From assembly GCF_014529535.1 (NCBI RefSeq), contig NC_050736.1:3348001-3412000 (forward strand): DNA of 64,000 nt, in the 5' to 3' direction. The notes under the pieces are model-generated. The model worked only from the letters and a program-made list of their open reading frames with translations, was not told where the DNA came from and did no database searches. Below are positions 10,486 through 22,800 of this stretch, in pieces. This DNA comes from Bradysia coprophila. Lineage: Eukaryota > Arthropoda > Insecta > Diptera > Sciaridae. Position 1 is the stretch's first letter. Each line of letters begins with the position of its first letter. Made by a program: the position numbers and the translations under genes.

Positions 10486-12699
10486 TTATCTAGGCTGATA
10501 GTGCTGATCAGACTGTTTGTAGACAAAATGGTGTATTCTATGTCGCCGTGAATTTCGTTGATAGTTCCTGCCGTATGTATTTATGTAATTTATTTAAAGG
10601 AAACGCTTTGATTGATATTTTAGTATTTATGTGAATGAATTTTAATTTCTTAGTTAAGATATTAGCGAATAAAGAAAAAATCTTTGGAAATGACAGTCTT
10701 TACATTTCAAAGAAAATCTATAATATGTATACACGAATACGAGTAGGTATGGAATGCGAGTGAATGTAGTTTTGTGTTCGCATACATAAATCGCACATTT
10801 TTGGCAAAATGGAAATATAAGGCGTGCCAGTTTCCAGTCAAGGTGAAATTGGAACACAATGCTAAAACAAAGGATTTTTAGACCACTTAAAAAGAGAGCT
10901 CGTACATAATTTCAACTTTCGGAAATTTTGCAAATGGACAAATCAAGTGTGACAGTACTAGCAGAGATATTTGAAATTTACTAAATGATCTACATCCAAA
11001 TTGAATGTGCAACTTTGTGAAAATTTGTTTCAAAAATGCATATCTTTTTGTTTGATATTTTAGAATGCAGACAAAAACTACTCAGAAAATGTAAAAAAAT
11101 AATCTAGCGAACCGTAAGTGACTACCTAGTAACGAAGTAACGTAGCATTTTCATTTCATTCAAAATACAAAGTACTTAAATCCAAGGTTGTGAAAGAACA
11201 GGTCAGAACAGGTGAGTTGATCACGAAGGCGGTGGAAAAGGCAACTTAACAAACAAAAAATTCAAAATTTTTCTTTAAAATTTTTTCTTCAGGTTGATTT
11301 CACACACAATCCTGTACTGAATGCGTTTATCAATTTCGGTGCCACCCTCCTTTGTGGCTGTCTTAACCTGGTCTTTCAGACCCTTGCTTAATTCGACTAA
11401 CATCCATGTAAATTCTCTAGTTTGAAAGACCCAGAATTACTGACAATTTACTGCTAACTTAGACAATTTCGAAGTTTACCGCATATGTTTCCGATTTTCG
11501 ATGATATCTTTTCACCAGAATCCATTAAACGGCTACAAATGTGTTTGACCAGCCCTGACAAAACTTAACGTACATCAAGACATCGTTAGTATGCTAACTT
11601 TTCTCAGAGCTGGTCAAACTGTGTCAGCAAATCAATTTTCTATTGAAAGCTAAACAATTCGTAATCGTTATTGCGGCCGGCCATACATTTTTCAAAAAGG
11701 ATTCTGGAGAAATAATGAAAAATAAAATGCGAAACATTAGTACAAACGTAGGCTATAATTTTAGCTAAACATCCAACACATTTAAAAAAATGTCAGTCAA
11801 GGAACCTAAACCATCCAAAAGGTGAGACATATTACAGCAGAATGATTGCTAAAACTACTGAAGTAAAAGATTTCGTATCAGATAGTAGTCAATACATCAA
11901 ACGAATGAAGTAATAGATTTAATATTTTGGTTGTTATCCCCTTGGCGTTTCTAAAAGGTTAAATTAAACATACACCACTTCTTGTCGATCAGAGGGCACA
12001 GCAAAACATTGAGGGTGTAGAGTAGTTATATGATAATTTATTACACCATTTTGTTGATTATATTTTATACAAACTCTTTATACAGTACACATTGTTACAA
12101 AATTGGCAAAAAACACGATTTACGACCATTTATTTTGCAATTGATGCACTTATATGTATAAATCACTAAACTTAATTCTAATTTTTTCGGTTTTAAATTC
12201 TTTCTTAGAAAGTATAATGCAGTTAGTAGCATCATCATGATGATGCTAAGGACCTGTGCGGTCCACGGGATTGCAACTAAGAATGTCCAAAAAAATTTAT
12301 TTTCCAATCAATGAGGAAATAAATCGATAAGAGATAAAATTTGATGCATATCGACGATGAGATTATGTAAACAGTTGAAAATAAAAGGATGGGAAAAAAC
12401 CGGTCAATTGGAAGTCCTAGTCATTCTAATCAGGTATTACTAAGAAACCAAACAACTGTGGCATCTACTAATTACTCTCATTTCATCGGTAATGAACTCA
12501 TGCAGAAACCGCATCTGGGTGAGCCCGAATATTCGAAAGATAAAATCCTACTAATCATCTGTACCATCAATGTGCATCAAATTTTCGTCATACGATTCGT
12601 TAAACGATACAATGAGAAGCATTAATTGTATACTCACCGTTACTGCAAACAGTAATCAATCCACTCGCACTAACAAATCAATCCAGTAAAGAAAAAAAA
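10486..12699. other. Intergenic DNA between the 9.6-kb gene and ANKRD54
   Basis: This 2.2-kb stretch holds the 3' UTRs of two convergent genes; candidate poly-A signals are AATAAA at 10669 on the plus strand and its complement near 12295 on the minus strand. Also seen are a diverged reverse copy of the TTAA MITE family around 11855-11930 and a 22-bp perfect palindrome TAGCATCATCATGATGATGCTA near 12228. The open frame at 12095-12307 starts only at TTG and has no homologous motif, so no gene is claimed. Confidence 0.5.
11542..11619. repeat. Small inverted repeat, about 78 bp
   Basis: GTTTGACCAGCCCTGACAAA on the left pairs with TTCTCAGAGCTGGTCAAAC on the right with a few mismatches, leaving a short loop. 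It could be a small MITE or the remnant of one. No target-site duplication was recognised. Confidence 0.45.
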
Positions 12700-13712
12700 T
12701 TAATTTTGCAATTTCAGCATTTCGACTTTCGCTAACAGTTTGTCGGCCTCGTTCTCCACTTCCTGTGTGCTCAAATTCTGTAAACGTTGCTCCAACGAAT
12801 TTATTTCGAAATCGTCTTGTTGCTCGCGCTGATAATGCCACAACAGAAACGCGGTTAGTATTGACATGTCCCGTAAAATTTTATCCGATTCCGGATAATC
12901 GCATCGTCGACGGCGCATCAAACTAAGTTTACTGTTGGCCAGATCCAGTGGATTTCGTCCCATTTTGTCGGTGCAACGAACACTCGATCCGTGATTCAAC
13001 AGAATTCGTACGGTCATGTTGAAATTGATGGAGCTGGCTGAACAGACGGCCAGATGAAGTGGAGTATTGCCCAGTAAATCCTTCTGATTCGGATTGGCAC
13101 CGTATTTAAGTAGTTGAGCGACGATGTCAGTGAAGCCACGACTGGCCGCTAGATGCAAAGCAGTACGTTGAAGTTCGTCACAACCTGTGAATGATTAGAA
13201 CAAGTTAGTATTCGTTCGGTGATGGCAATGAGACGAAAATTTTGATGAATATTCTCATGGACGTTTCAAGGCAGCAGAAAGGTCAAAGAATTAGTTAAAA
13301 AGTTCACTGCTCTATGACTGGTGGATGGATAATCGATCAGACAATGAATCAGACGTGAAAAGAGTATTGATCAGAACATACCATTCGGATTGACTCCAGT
13401 TTCAAGGTATTTGGTCAATAATTCCACATTCGAAATGGAAGCGGCTACACGCAGTTTTCTTTCGTTTAGTCGAGCCCGAAAGTACGGCAACGATGCCAGT
13501 TTAATATTCTGTTTCGACATTTTCATCTTTCCCGATGATTGCTGCCGAAATTGACTGAGCATGCTATGTGGTTGTTGGCTGGATGTTGACGAGTTTGGGT
13601 TCAATTCGATGGGACTTGTAAAATCTTTAAAGTCTTTGAAAGCAGCAGGAAATGTCAACGTAAAATCATTGCTATCGTTGCTGTTCTCAATTCCAGAATC
13701 GTTGGCTGACAT
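12700..13712 (-). CDS. ANKRD54: ANKRD54-like ankyrin-repeat protein
   Basis: Two exons (13712-13382 and 13184-12700) joined by a 197-bp GT-AG intron give exactly 271 codons plus stop. The first 80 residues are serine-rich and disordered. From about residue 90 there are three to four ankyrin repeats, with motifs such as TALHLAASRGFTDIVAQLL, GANPNQKDLLGNTPLHLA and GRNPLDLANSKL. A C-terminal helical region (ILTAFLLWHYQREQ, then LEQRLQNLS) follows. The order and the NTPLHLA...NPLDLAKSKL spacing match vertebrate ANKRD54, an adaptor reported to bind SH3-domain kinases such as Lyn and to shuttle between nucleus and cytoplasm. In insects its role is less known. It is divergently paired with Gen. Confidence 0.9.
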
Positions 13713-13943
13713 TTTGGATTCGTTTCTTGATTCTTGAACCCCTTTCGATTTGCGTTGATTTGTTTATTTTTTTTCTTCTCTTCTTCACAGAAAACAAATA
13801 CAAATTGACATTGACATATTCTGCAGCAAATGAAAACGTTTGATGCCACCAGAGTGAAAGTACTCGGCTCACTCGGCTGGCTTTTATATTCGAGAGAGTT
13901 GTCAGTTTGTTTTGAAGAATTTTAAAAGTGGACGGTATAGACG
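13713..13943. promoter_or_regulatory. Shared ANKRD54/Gen divergent promoter region
   Basis: Only 231 bp separate the start codons of the two oppositely transcribed genes, so both transcription starts and both 5' UTRs must lie within or overlap this interval. The sequence has no obvious TATA box. Head-to-head housekeeping and DNA-repair genes commonly share such promoters; co-regulation here is inference. Confidence 0.5.
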
Positions 13944-16900
13944 ATGGGTATCAAGGAATTATGGCCAATCTTACAACCATTCGCTGAAAGAAAACCTTTG
14001 TACGAACTTGAGGGTAAAATTGTGGCCATCGATCTAGCTGGATGGGTTTGTGAAAGCCTCTGTGTTGTTGATTATGTTGTTCAACCAAGGTTTTACCTTC
14101 GGTGAGTATTGTTATGAATTCTCCTATTGATTCGTCGTCTATAAAATCCAAAATTCTCAGAAACTTGTTCTTTCGAACGTGTTATCTTCTGTTGTCCGGT
14201 GTGACTCCCGTATTTGTACTCGAGGTAATGGAATGCATTGGCCTGTCTCGTACACACAATGAATTCAACAAGTTTTTAATTTAACGGTTAGGGAGACGCT
14301 CCACCTTTGAAGTACGGCGTAATATGCAAACGTAATGAACTGCAGTTCAGAGGAGCAAAACCGAGAAATGCAGTAACACAGACTGAATCGTCACAGAAAG
14401 CCAGGTAATGTCTTCCGAACGGAATTATAGGAAATCGATCAAATCCACTACTCTTACATTGACAGCCAAGCCATCAAGAAGCCAGACAAAGGACGAAGTC
14501 GTTTCAATTACGTCTTGAAACAATGCGAAGAGCTAATTGCTAGTATGGGATTGCAGTGCGTTCAGGGTCCTGGTGAAGCGGAACAATTTTGTGCATTTCT
14601 CAACGAAGACAAGGTTTGAACATTTTTATCGGTTGTTGATGGCACAATCTAAAAGTCTGCGTCACTTCAGATGGTCGATGGTGTTATCAGTCAAGACTCT
14701 GATTGTTTTGCATATGGTGCCCGTCGAGTGTATCGTAACTTTTCGGTATCTACACAAGGTGCATCAGCCGCACAAGGTGGTGCTGTCGACGTTTATGATA
14801 TTGATAACGTTCAAAAATCGATGGGTAAATTACGTCAAGTATTTGAATTGCCGAAGCTAATTCATTTCCTGAACAGATTTCGGACGGAACAAGATGATTG
14901 TTTTGGCTTTGCTGTGTGGTTGTGATTATTGCCCTGGAGTAAATGGTGTGGGTAAAGATGCTGCTATGAAATTGTTGAATCGATACAGTGAGAAGGAGAT
15001 ACTGACAAGGTAAAATGTTTCCGTCTTCTTTGACTTCGATGAAAGAAATCCATTTTTTTCAAATTGCAGAGTAAAGTCATGGCGTTCCATTGATCATAAA
15101 TATACGTCCCTTGAGGTCAAGGTTGATGATAAAAGTTACTGTGTCAATTGCGGTCATCTTGGCCGAGCACAAAATCATTCGAAAAAGGGTTGTGGTGATT
15201 GCCGATCACAGCAAGGATGTGATGCTACACTTTGGAAGTAATGCGGAAAAATCGTTCAGTGTAAAGAAGATGACCGTTGAACAAATCTATTTCATTTTCA
15301 GGGAACAGCGGTTAGCTCTCAAGTCCGAGCTTCAAATAAGAAAGAAAGCAATGACCGATCCAGAGTTTCCATCACAAAAACTTATCGACGAATTCTTAAA
15401 TCGACCTGTCACTCTACCCAAATTAGACTTGAATTGGAAACAGCCAAGTGTTGTCAAATTTTTGGTAAGATCTTTGTGTAGCATTCACATCATCCGTGTG
15501 ATCAACTAAATGTCTATCACTTGCAGAAATTCATGAGTCATCTGTTGCAATGGGAAGAAATTTATTGTTTTCAAAAGTTCCTACCACTGTTGACGAGATG
15601 GCAATTATTTCACTATGGCAGCGGCAGTAAAAGTGTACCGCTGAATGGGAATGTTTGTCCAGATTACATTAAAAAGAAGAGAACACCAAAAGGAATTGCC
15701 AGCTATGAAATCATTTGGAAGGATGAACATAAGTGCTTCGAGGGATTGATACCAGAGGAACAAGCGAAAGTATTCATGGGTGAGTTTTACCGGCGGTTTC
15801 GGGGTTTCCTTCACCTTTCGATTAACTGATTATTTATTTCATTTTCCCCAGAACAAAACTCAACTTTAGAGGTACTATGGAGTACTGTTGAACCAGTCGA
15901 TCTTGTTCAAAAAGCGTATCCAGACCTTGTTAGCACCTACTTAGACACTACAAGTGCAAAGACTAAAAAATCATCAAAGAAATCGAAAGCCAAAGCGAAA
16001 GAGCCGATAGTCAGCGACAAAAATAAGGAAAACGACAAGCCGATCAGAGCGAAGAAGATATTAAAGACTAAAGAGGACGGACAAGCCAAACAGATTGATG
16101 AATATTTCAAGAAAGTAAAAAATGTACCAGCGAAAGTCACACCGAAAACCAAACCAAATCCCCAGCCACCGAAAAATAATCCGCGAACACAGTCACCGAA
16201 GATAGAAACCTGTTCAACACCACTTGGATTAGTCGAATTGTCGTTCGACTTCAATGACTCGAGTGATAATATTCACGACCTATCGGACATCATCCAACAT
16301 ATCGTCTCAACTTCACCCAATATCACCAACATATGTGGAAGGAAACTTTACTACGACTGTGGTAACAAACAGCCAGAACAGCGTGAGTCGATTCCAACCA
16401 TAGATGATGAGAAAGATGAAACAACGGATGAATTTGATATGATTGTCGCTGGAATGAAACCACTTTCTCGTGAGAATATCACACCAACAACTTCACGTAA
16501 GAAACCTAAGAAGCGGCCAAGTCAGACCATCTCAAAGTCTCAAGATGAAAGGAATAAAAGCCCATCAACAACTCCTATTATAATCAAGAAATTTTTCAAA
16601 CGTAACCAAATTACGCCCAAAACATCCGCACTAGCATCATCGACACCTACAATCTCACCTGAAAGTCCACCCGTACTGACATCATCCACACCAACACATT
16701 CACCTGGACGCAATGAAAGCTTTGCGTCGATTTCATCGCCTAAAGAAGGCAAGGAAGCGAACGTAAGCTATTTCTTTGGTGATTTCACCGAGGAAAATGA
16801 CATTTTCGAGAAACTGACCGATTTCCGGAACATGGACGATGAATCCAACGGCGAAGAAGACAACGATGCTGTTCGCCAAGGTGATGAATTGCAGGATATC

Positions 16901-16993
16901 AATGACTCGCCGCCGATTGAATTGAGTGAAACATTTGATTTGGACGACTATGTACCGGTAGGTGCAAATTTAAGAAAACGAATAGCTTCTTAG
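13944..16993 (+). CDS. Gen: GEN/GEN1 Holliday-junction resolvase, XPG-family nuclease
   Basis: Ten exons (13944-14101, 14161-14224, 14292-14404, 14466-14613, 14671-14824, 14877-15009, 15070-15237, 15302-15464, 15527-15779, 15852-16993) keep phase throughout and give 831 residues. The protein cuts Holliday junctions and flap-like DNA. The XPG N-domain starts MGIKELWPILQPFAERKPL. Metal ligands are visible: D30 (VAIDLAGW), E74 (VFVLEG), E149/E151 (GPGEAEQ), D170/D172 (SQDSDCFAYGA) and D229 (GCDYCPGVNGVG, start of the H2TH motif). A cysteine cluster (YCVNCG...GCGDCRSQQGC) around 275-305 matches GEN1, and a GEN1-like chromodomain region should follow (KKRTPKGIASYEIIWK). The last exon encodes a long basic and serine-rich disordered tail. 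All catalytic residues are present, so it should be active. Confidence 0.95.
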
Positions 16994-17030
16994 GTGTTTG
17001 TTGTACTCAAAATAATTTAGTTTAAAGTTG

Positions 17031-17036
17031 AATAAA
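17031..17036 (+). terminator. Poly-A signal of Gen
   Basis: AATAAA lies 38 bp after the Gen stop codon, a usual position for a compact insect 3' UTR. No other good signal is closer. Confidence 0.6.
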
Positions 17037-17558
17037 TTGGTGATAATTACAATTTTCCGTCCTTTGTATTTTACTTATTAACACAGACGTAGGACACAGA
17101 AAACCAACGGACCCATCTAGGGAATGTAAACCGATTTGAACCGGTTAACAGGTCATGAAAATCCGCGGCGTTTTAGTCAGTAAAACCGGTTTAACAATTA
17201 TGTTTGTTCTGAAAGGGTTTATTTTAGAATCGATTGAATTTATTGGCAATTTAATTAAGTGTCACGGAGATGAACGCTTTTCTTACCCATTGCTTTCATG
17301 TTATACTACAATTAGAAATGTTGTGGCGCTTCAACTACTGTCGAAGCAGGACACAACTCGTTGATTCTCTGTTCCCTAATTACAAGTGCTCAATTAGTGC
17401 ACTCCTAGCAGGGATCAAGATTTTCAAAATGTCGAAATAAGAGACTGAAATCGGTAAATGACATCAATAAATTATCAGAAAGTTGACAACTCCATACAAA
17501 TTGCACTTTATTTTTCATCATTTAGTATCATTCTATGATCGTTCCGGGAATGTCAGTG

Positions 17559-18510
17559 AGAGGGATTTTTTTGAAAGTGGACCAGGCTCCGTCGGGGCTA
17601 TTTTTTTGCGACGGTTTGTTCATATGCGCAGATAGCCCTTGGTCCCAATAGTCCAAAACCGCAGTCGTTTAATTTACATGTTTGCGTCTTGGCTGGTGGT
17701 GAAGGTGCAAAAGTCGAAAAAGGGTGTTTTTTATACGTGATTTACTGCCGCTGCAGACGATGGACACACATGTGTGGCGGCGTGTTGGATAGGTACTGTC
17801 CAGGAGACCCAGGGCAAAGACAGATATCAAATGTGTACTCAAGCACTATTCAAAAATAACAAAAAGTATGTATCAGTCAAAGGCCGGAAATTTTGATGAG
17901 CTTTATTAGGTGATATTTTGTACCTGGTGACTGTTGTTGTACAGATCAGTGGTTGCCCTGATAGAGGCTTAACCCAGCTCTCCAATTATACCTCAATTGC
18001 CATAGAAGTGAAAGGTTTCAGGATACTTTTTTGGGTATAAAGCACATGTCTTCCTTCACTCGAAAGCAAAATATTGATTTTAGAAAAATACACGAGTTAT
18101 GCTGTTTTTGATGTCTACATCCAATGATCTAACCATAAACATTCTCCAGGTGCGAGATATCACCTAATAAAGTTCATCAAAATTTACGGCCTTTGACTGA
18201 CACAATATTTTTGTTATTTTCGAACAATGGCACAGAACATGTAAGATATCTATGCTTGCCCCGGTTCTCCTGGACAGTACCTATCCAACGAGCCGCCACA
18301 CATGTGTGTCCATTGTCTGTAGCGGCAGTAAATCACGTATAAAAACACCCTTTTTTCGACTTTTGCACCTTCACCACTAGCCAAGACGCAAATATGAAAA
18401 TTAAACGATAGCGGTTTTGGACTATTGGGGCCAAGGACTATCTGGGCATATGAACCGCCGCGAAAAAATAGCTCCGACGGAGCCTGGTCCACTTTCAAAA
18501 AAATCCCTCT
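17559..18510. mobile_element. Large foldback DNA element, about 950 bp
   Basis: Two arms of roughly 350 bp (17559-17920 and 18150-18510) are inverted copies. They start with AGAGGGATTTTTTTGAAAG and continue through recognisable blocks: TGGACCAGGCTCCG, GACTTTTGCACCTTCACCA on the right versus its complement on the left, ACACACATGTGTG, GGATAGGTACTGTCCAGGAG and the inner GTCAAAGGC. The arms differ by scattered substitutions, so it is old. The loop (about 17930-18140) is unique and non-coding. No transposase and no clear target-site duplication is seen. The short open frames in the arms are by-products. Confidence 0.85.
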
Positions 18511-19856
18511 GAAACGTTTCTACGTTTCCTATAACTTGTGCTTAAAAGGACAAAAAGTTCACATAAAAATCGGAGAGACTAGCAGAGACTAGAGACTAAC
18601 AGAAAGATTTCATTCTTAGACATCTCTGGGCACATTACACTGACATAAATATCAAAGAAGAAATTTCAACATATAAAACTCTTAAGTTTAGTGATTTTGA
18701 AATCGTTCCGGATACCCGCGGTTTTTGAACGAGAAAGAATCGAAACCGTGGTTTCTCAATTCGGCCCCAGTTTGCATTCCCTATACCGATACATTTCGCT
18801 GCATAATTTTCTTTCAAAGACTGATTACTGTAGCCAACGCACTTCAAGCAAAAGTGATCATAGTCGATAGCTGCCAAGTAGAGTACTATTTTGTATGAAA
18901 TTGTTTTTGTTGTATGCCACACTGTCCAGTTTAGGTACCCTATTCAGAGTACCACTCATGCTTGAAGTGCGTTGTACCTCATTATGAACGGTGAATAATT
19001 GAAACAACAGTTACGGTTAGCTTAAAAAATGTATTTAAAAAAATCAATTTTAGTGAGCAAAAACTGTTTCAAAAGAAAAACTTTTCTGTTAATACGTTTG
19101 TGTACGTTTATGTTCCGAAACTTAAAAGATTGTACCAAACAGTTTTGTATTTTATATGATCAAGTCGTGATTATTCCAAACAAAAGTAAAGAATAACGTC
19201 CATTACACAAGTACCGTAAATTGTCTTCAGTTCCAACATAAATTTTCGATTTCAATCGAACAAGTACAAATTTGTTAATTTATTTTCTCAACTAAAAAGA
19301 AATGCTGTGTATAATTGTGATAGGGTAGTAGTTAATGTGTATTTTTGCTAGATAACGTCTGTTTAGTAGCCTTCGATTCGTAAAGTCTCAGATAACGTTT
19401 CAGAGTTGGGTTTATTTGTAGTCGGGTAAGTTATTTGTTCGTTCAGTTTGTTATGCTGTGAAAAATAAACGTTTTTTGATTATCAGTAGAAAAACGCGTG
19501 TATCAGGAACTCTTTTGCTTCACTTTAAAACTTGTTAGTACGACAGGCAAAAAGTAAAAAAGTCAAAAAATTAAAATTAAAAACAGAAGCTTTAAGGTAT
19601 GAGTTACATCTGAGGGTGTTTCTGTAATTACCGGAACGAATATATGTTTAATAAAATGACGGCATAGATGAATTTAATAAAAGTGACAACAAAGGTGAAA
19701 CCAAACACCCTCAGTATGTAGCATAAAAAGAAAATAATAGCACCGTAACCCACCAATGCCAAGTGAAAAACGAAAGCAATCCCAAATCGAACGTGAAGTC
19801 TCTGAAATTCGAATTAAAAAAAAACAGACGCCAGATGTGCTCAAACTTACGTTCCA
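18511..19856. other. Non-coding DNA and 3' flank of RBM45 copy A
   Basis: No coding sequence was found. A short imprecise tandem repeat (agagactag units) lies around 18572-18600. Candidate minus-strand poly-A signals (complement of AATAAA) occur near 19411 and 19281, and variant signals near 19640-19680, any of which could serve the RBM45 gene whose stop codon is at 19857. Confidence 0.4.
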
Positions 19857-22800
19857 TTAAGACGAATCCAGATTATCGTCGTATCGTTTTCGCTTAGCGT
19901 CTCGGGGCTCTTCGGCTTCCATGACCTTCAATTTAACGCCGCAGATCTCGGCACCATTCAATACTTTAATTGCATTCGATGCACTCTCTTCACTAGCATA
20001 CTTGGCGTAACCACAGTTTTTGTTTTGTAACATATAAACGTCCAACAGATCACCGAAACGACAGAAGATGTTGCTCAACATTTTCGATGGCAGGGCCTGT
20101 ACGAGAAGGTATTTCTTGTTTGATTTGTTCAATGTCTGAGCAATAATAATCGGTTACCTTAGGCACACAAACAATGAAGCATCGCTGGGCACATGGTGTA
20201 TCAGTTTTTGCTAGCGGTGCCACTGACGGAAGTGACACACTACAGAACAAGTCTTTTGATGGTCCTATAAAAGTTAGTCATTCTCGTTAGTCGTCAATAC
20301 CATTCCTGTCAGGCACAAGTTGTTTTACCTTCGAAGGGAAATAACTTTTCCTGGTTTTCTTTCTTCGCGGTTGTTACTGGAGCTACGGGTCGGATTATTA
20401 TTCGTTCACCGGGTGGATATTCGAGTCCATGTAATTTTTCTCTGTAAAATGTCATTCGAAATTCGTTGGAACGTTCCGAAGAATTTAGAATTCTGAGTAA
20501 CTAACCTTGCATATATGGCAGCTTCATTGTTATTATAGACAGCTGTGGCATAATTGCTATTTCGACCACCTGAGACGAACAATGAAAAATTTAATTTAAT
20601 CCATCGGTTTGGACTAAGACTACATGGTTACAACTTACAATCTCCTGTGATCTGACAGAAATCAAGCCCTGGAATGATGTCGAACAAACGCCACAATTGA
20701 TCTTGATTGATCTGAACACAAACAACGATATCAACCAATCATGTCAACTATGTCTTAATGAATGATCTTACCGATGAACTGCAAATAATGTTCAATTGAG
20801 CTTCGGATGAAGTTGGGGCAACACTTGCCACTATAGGCATAACAAACGATCCATGAGATTCATTTCGACCGAAATTGAAACTGGAATAGTCATCATAGCG
20901 CGATGATCTTGCTTCACGGGAATCAGATCGATCCGGAAAACTGCCTTGCGTACTGCGCGATGACGATTTCGGTTCGGCAAACACTGCTTTGAACTTTGAT
21001 CCACAGCTTTCAAAAGCTTCGGCCGCATGTGAAAATCTTGAATGGAAGTAAAAGTGAAACTAATGATCATGAAGGCAGACACTTCCACACAACTGACTTT
21101 GTGTATTTGATGTATGCGAATCCTTTTCTTTCCTTTGTTACTTTGTCTTTGATTACTGAAATATTTTCAATTTCTCCGTATTTGTCGAATTCGGCACGAA
21201 GATCGTCCTCGGACATATCTTTCGGAACAATTACGAAGAGGCGAACGTATTTCTCTTGTTCATTTTCTTGACGACCAGATCCTTGATTGCGACTGAAATT
21301 TCAAAAAGTGATTGTTGCAAATTCGTATGCATCGACATATTGAAAACTTTGGAATATACCTCGACGCAACTAACACCTTAATCGGTCTGCTGGAGTTTGG
21401 TAAAACTTTGCCATTCATTTCTTCAAGAGCAAGAGCAGCTGACGAAGTTTTGTTGAATTTAATGTAAACAATCCCTAAAAAATCACGAAAAATTAATTAA
21501 CCCGTTACCGACGACTGTACATCTGTGATCGATAACAAACTACAAAAGTAAATGATAATCTCAACACGGTCTTATATGAAACGAGCCGTCAGAACAGTCG
21601 GAGCGTTTGCTGCGACTGAGCCCCGTACAAACCCGTACATCTATTGCGCACGTGACCCTACTTCGTCCGTCGCCCTACTCTTACCGTAAGCCTATTGCGC
21701 CCGTAAACGTCGTAAAATTCTTATGCAATGTGTACGTCTTAAAAATTGCGCATAGCGCAATTACGAAGCCCCGTACGACGTTCCTTTCAAAAGTAACACA
21801 AACTACACTTCCCACTGATCAGTGATTTTGGAATTATCATTTTCACCTATTTATATTGATTTTACAAAAATCCAAAATAGCGGCCGACGGCCATTTTGTT
21901 AGGAGGTGGAAAGTACAACGGCTGCTTTACATTCGTTAGTACCTTTCAAACAAAAAAAAAAATTCATGAAATTCGGTTAAATTTTGCTCGAGATATTAAC
22001 AAAAAACACCACCTTCACTGTACGGCCGAGTAGCCACATATAAGCTCACTCCAAGAGACCTAGCTCACGCTCCGGTAAACCGAATTTCATAAACTTTTTT
22101 TCCCCTGATTGGTACGGTCAATACCTATCTAATAAATCAAAATCCATCTAAATCCGTTCAAATATGACTAACCTACAAGCAAAAACGGCTTGCCGCCCTG
22201 TACCTAGTTCACACCAAGGGGTCTAACTCACGAGTCGGTCATCCAATTTCCATAAACTTTTTTTTTGTGGAGTAAATACCTTTCATTTGATGTATCACTT
22301 ACAAGTGTAGCCTTTAAATGGCCAGAGAAATCTTTGGAAAACGTTAAAGCACTTATGGGGCCCCAGCTCTGGAGGGGTCGACCCAAAATCGCCCATCTTC
22401 GAACTTAGCCTCACTATTTCAACTACCTTTCAGGGAAAAAAAAAATTTTTGAAATCGGATTTGATTTACTCAAGATATTGACGTGACAGACGGACAGACG
22501 GACAGACAAAATTTTTATTGCGGATTCGTTATCTATGAACATAGGCAAACACTTTGCCCTTACCGTCTGCTTCGAATTCCATCAATTACACACGGCATCG
22601 TAATCCTATAAGCCCCTTCGTACTTCGTACGGGGCTAAAAAGCATGTTCAAACAATTGAAGTAAAAGACTCGAAATCAATCTATCGAAAATACTTTGGTA
22701 GTTTGGAAGTAGTAGCCCCGATAATGACTGTCGTCTGTGACAGGTTAATTGTACGTTTAAGTCTAAGTGAGAAAGAGAATGGCGAAACATCATTCATTTC

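Noticed and set aside
12095..12307. Small membrane protein candidate on the minus strand
   Set aside because: The first codon is TTG, there is no nearby ATG start, and it sits in the expected ANKRD54 3' UTR.
22484..22508. GACGGACA run taken as a CRISPR-like or coding repeat
   Set aside because: Short contiguous tandem run without spacers, typical of insect repeat tails.
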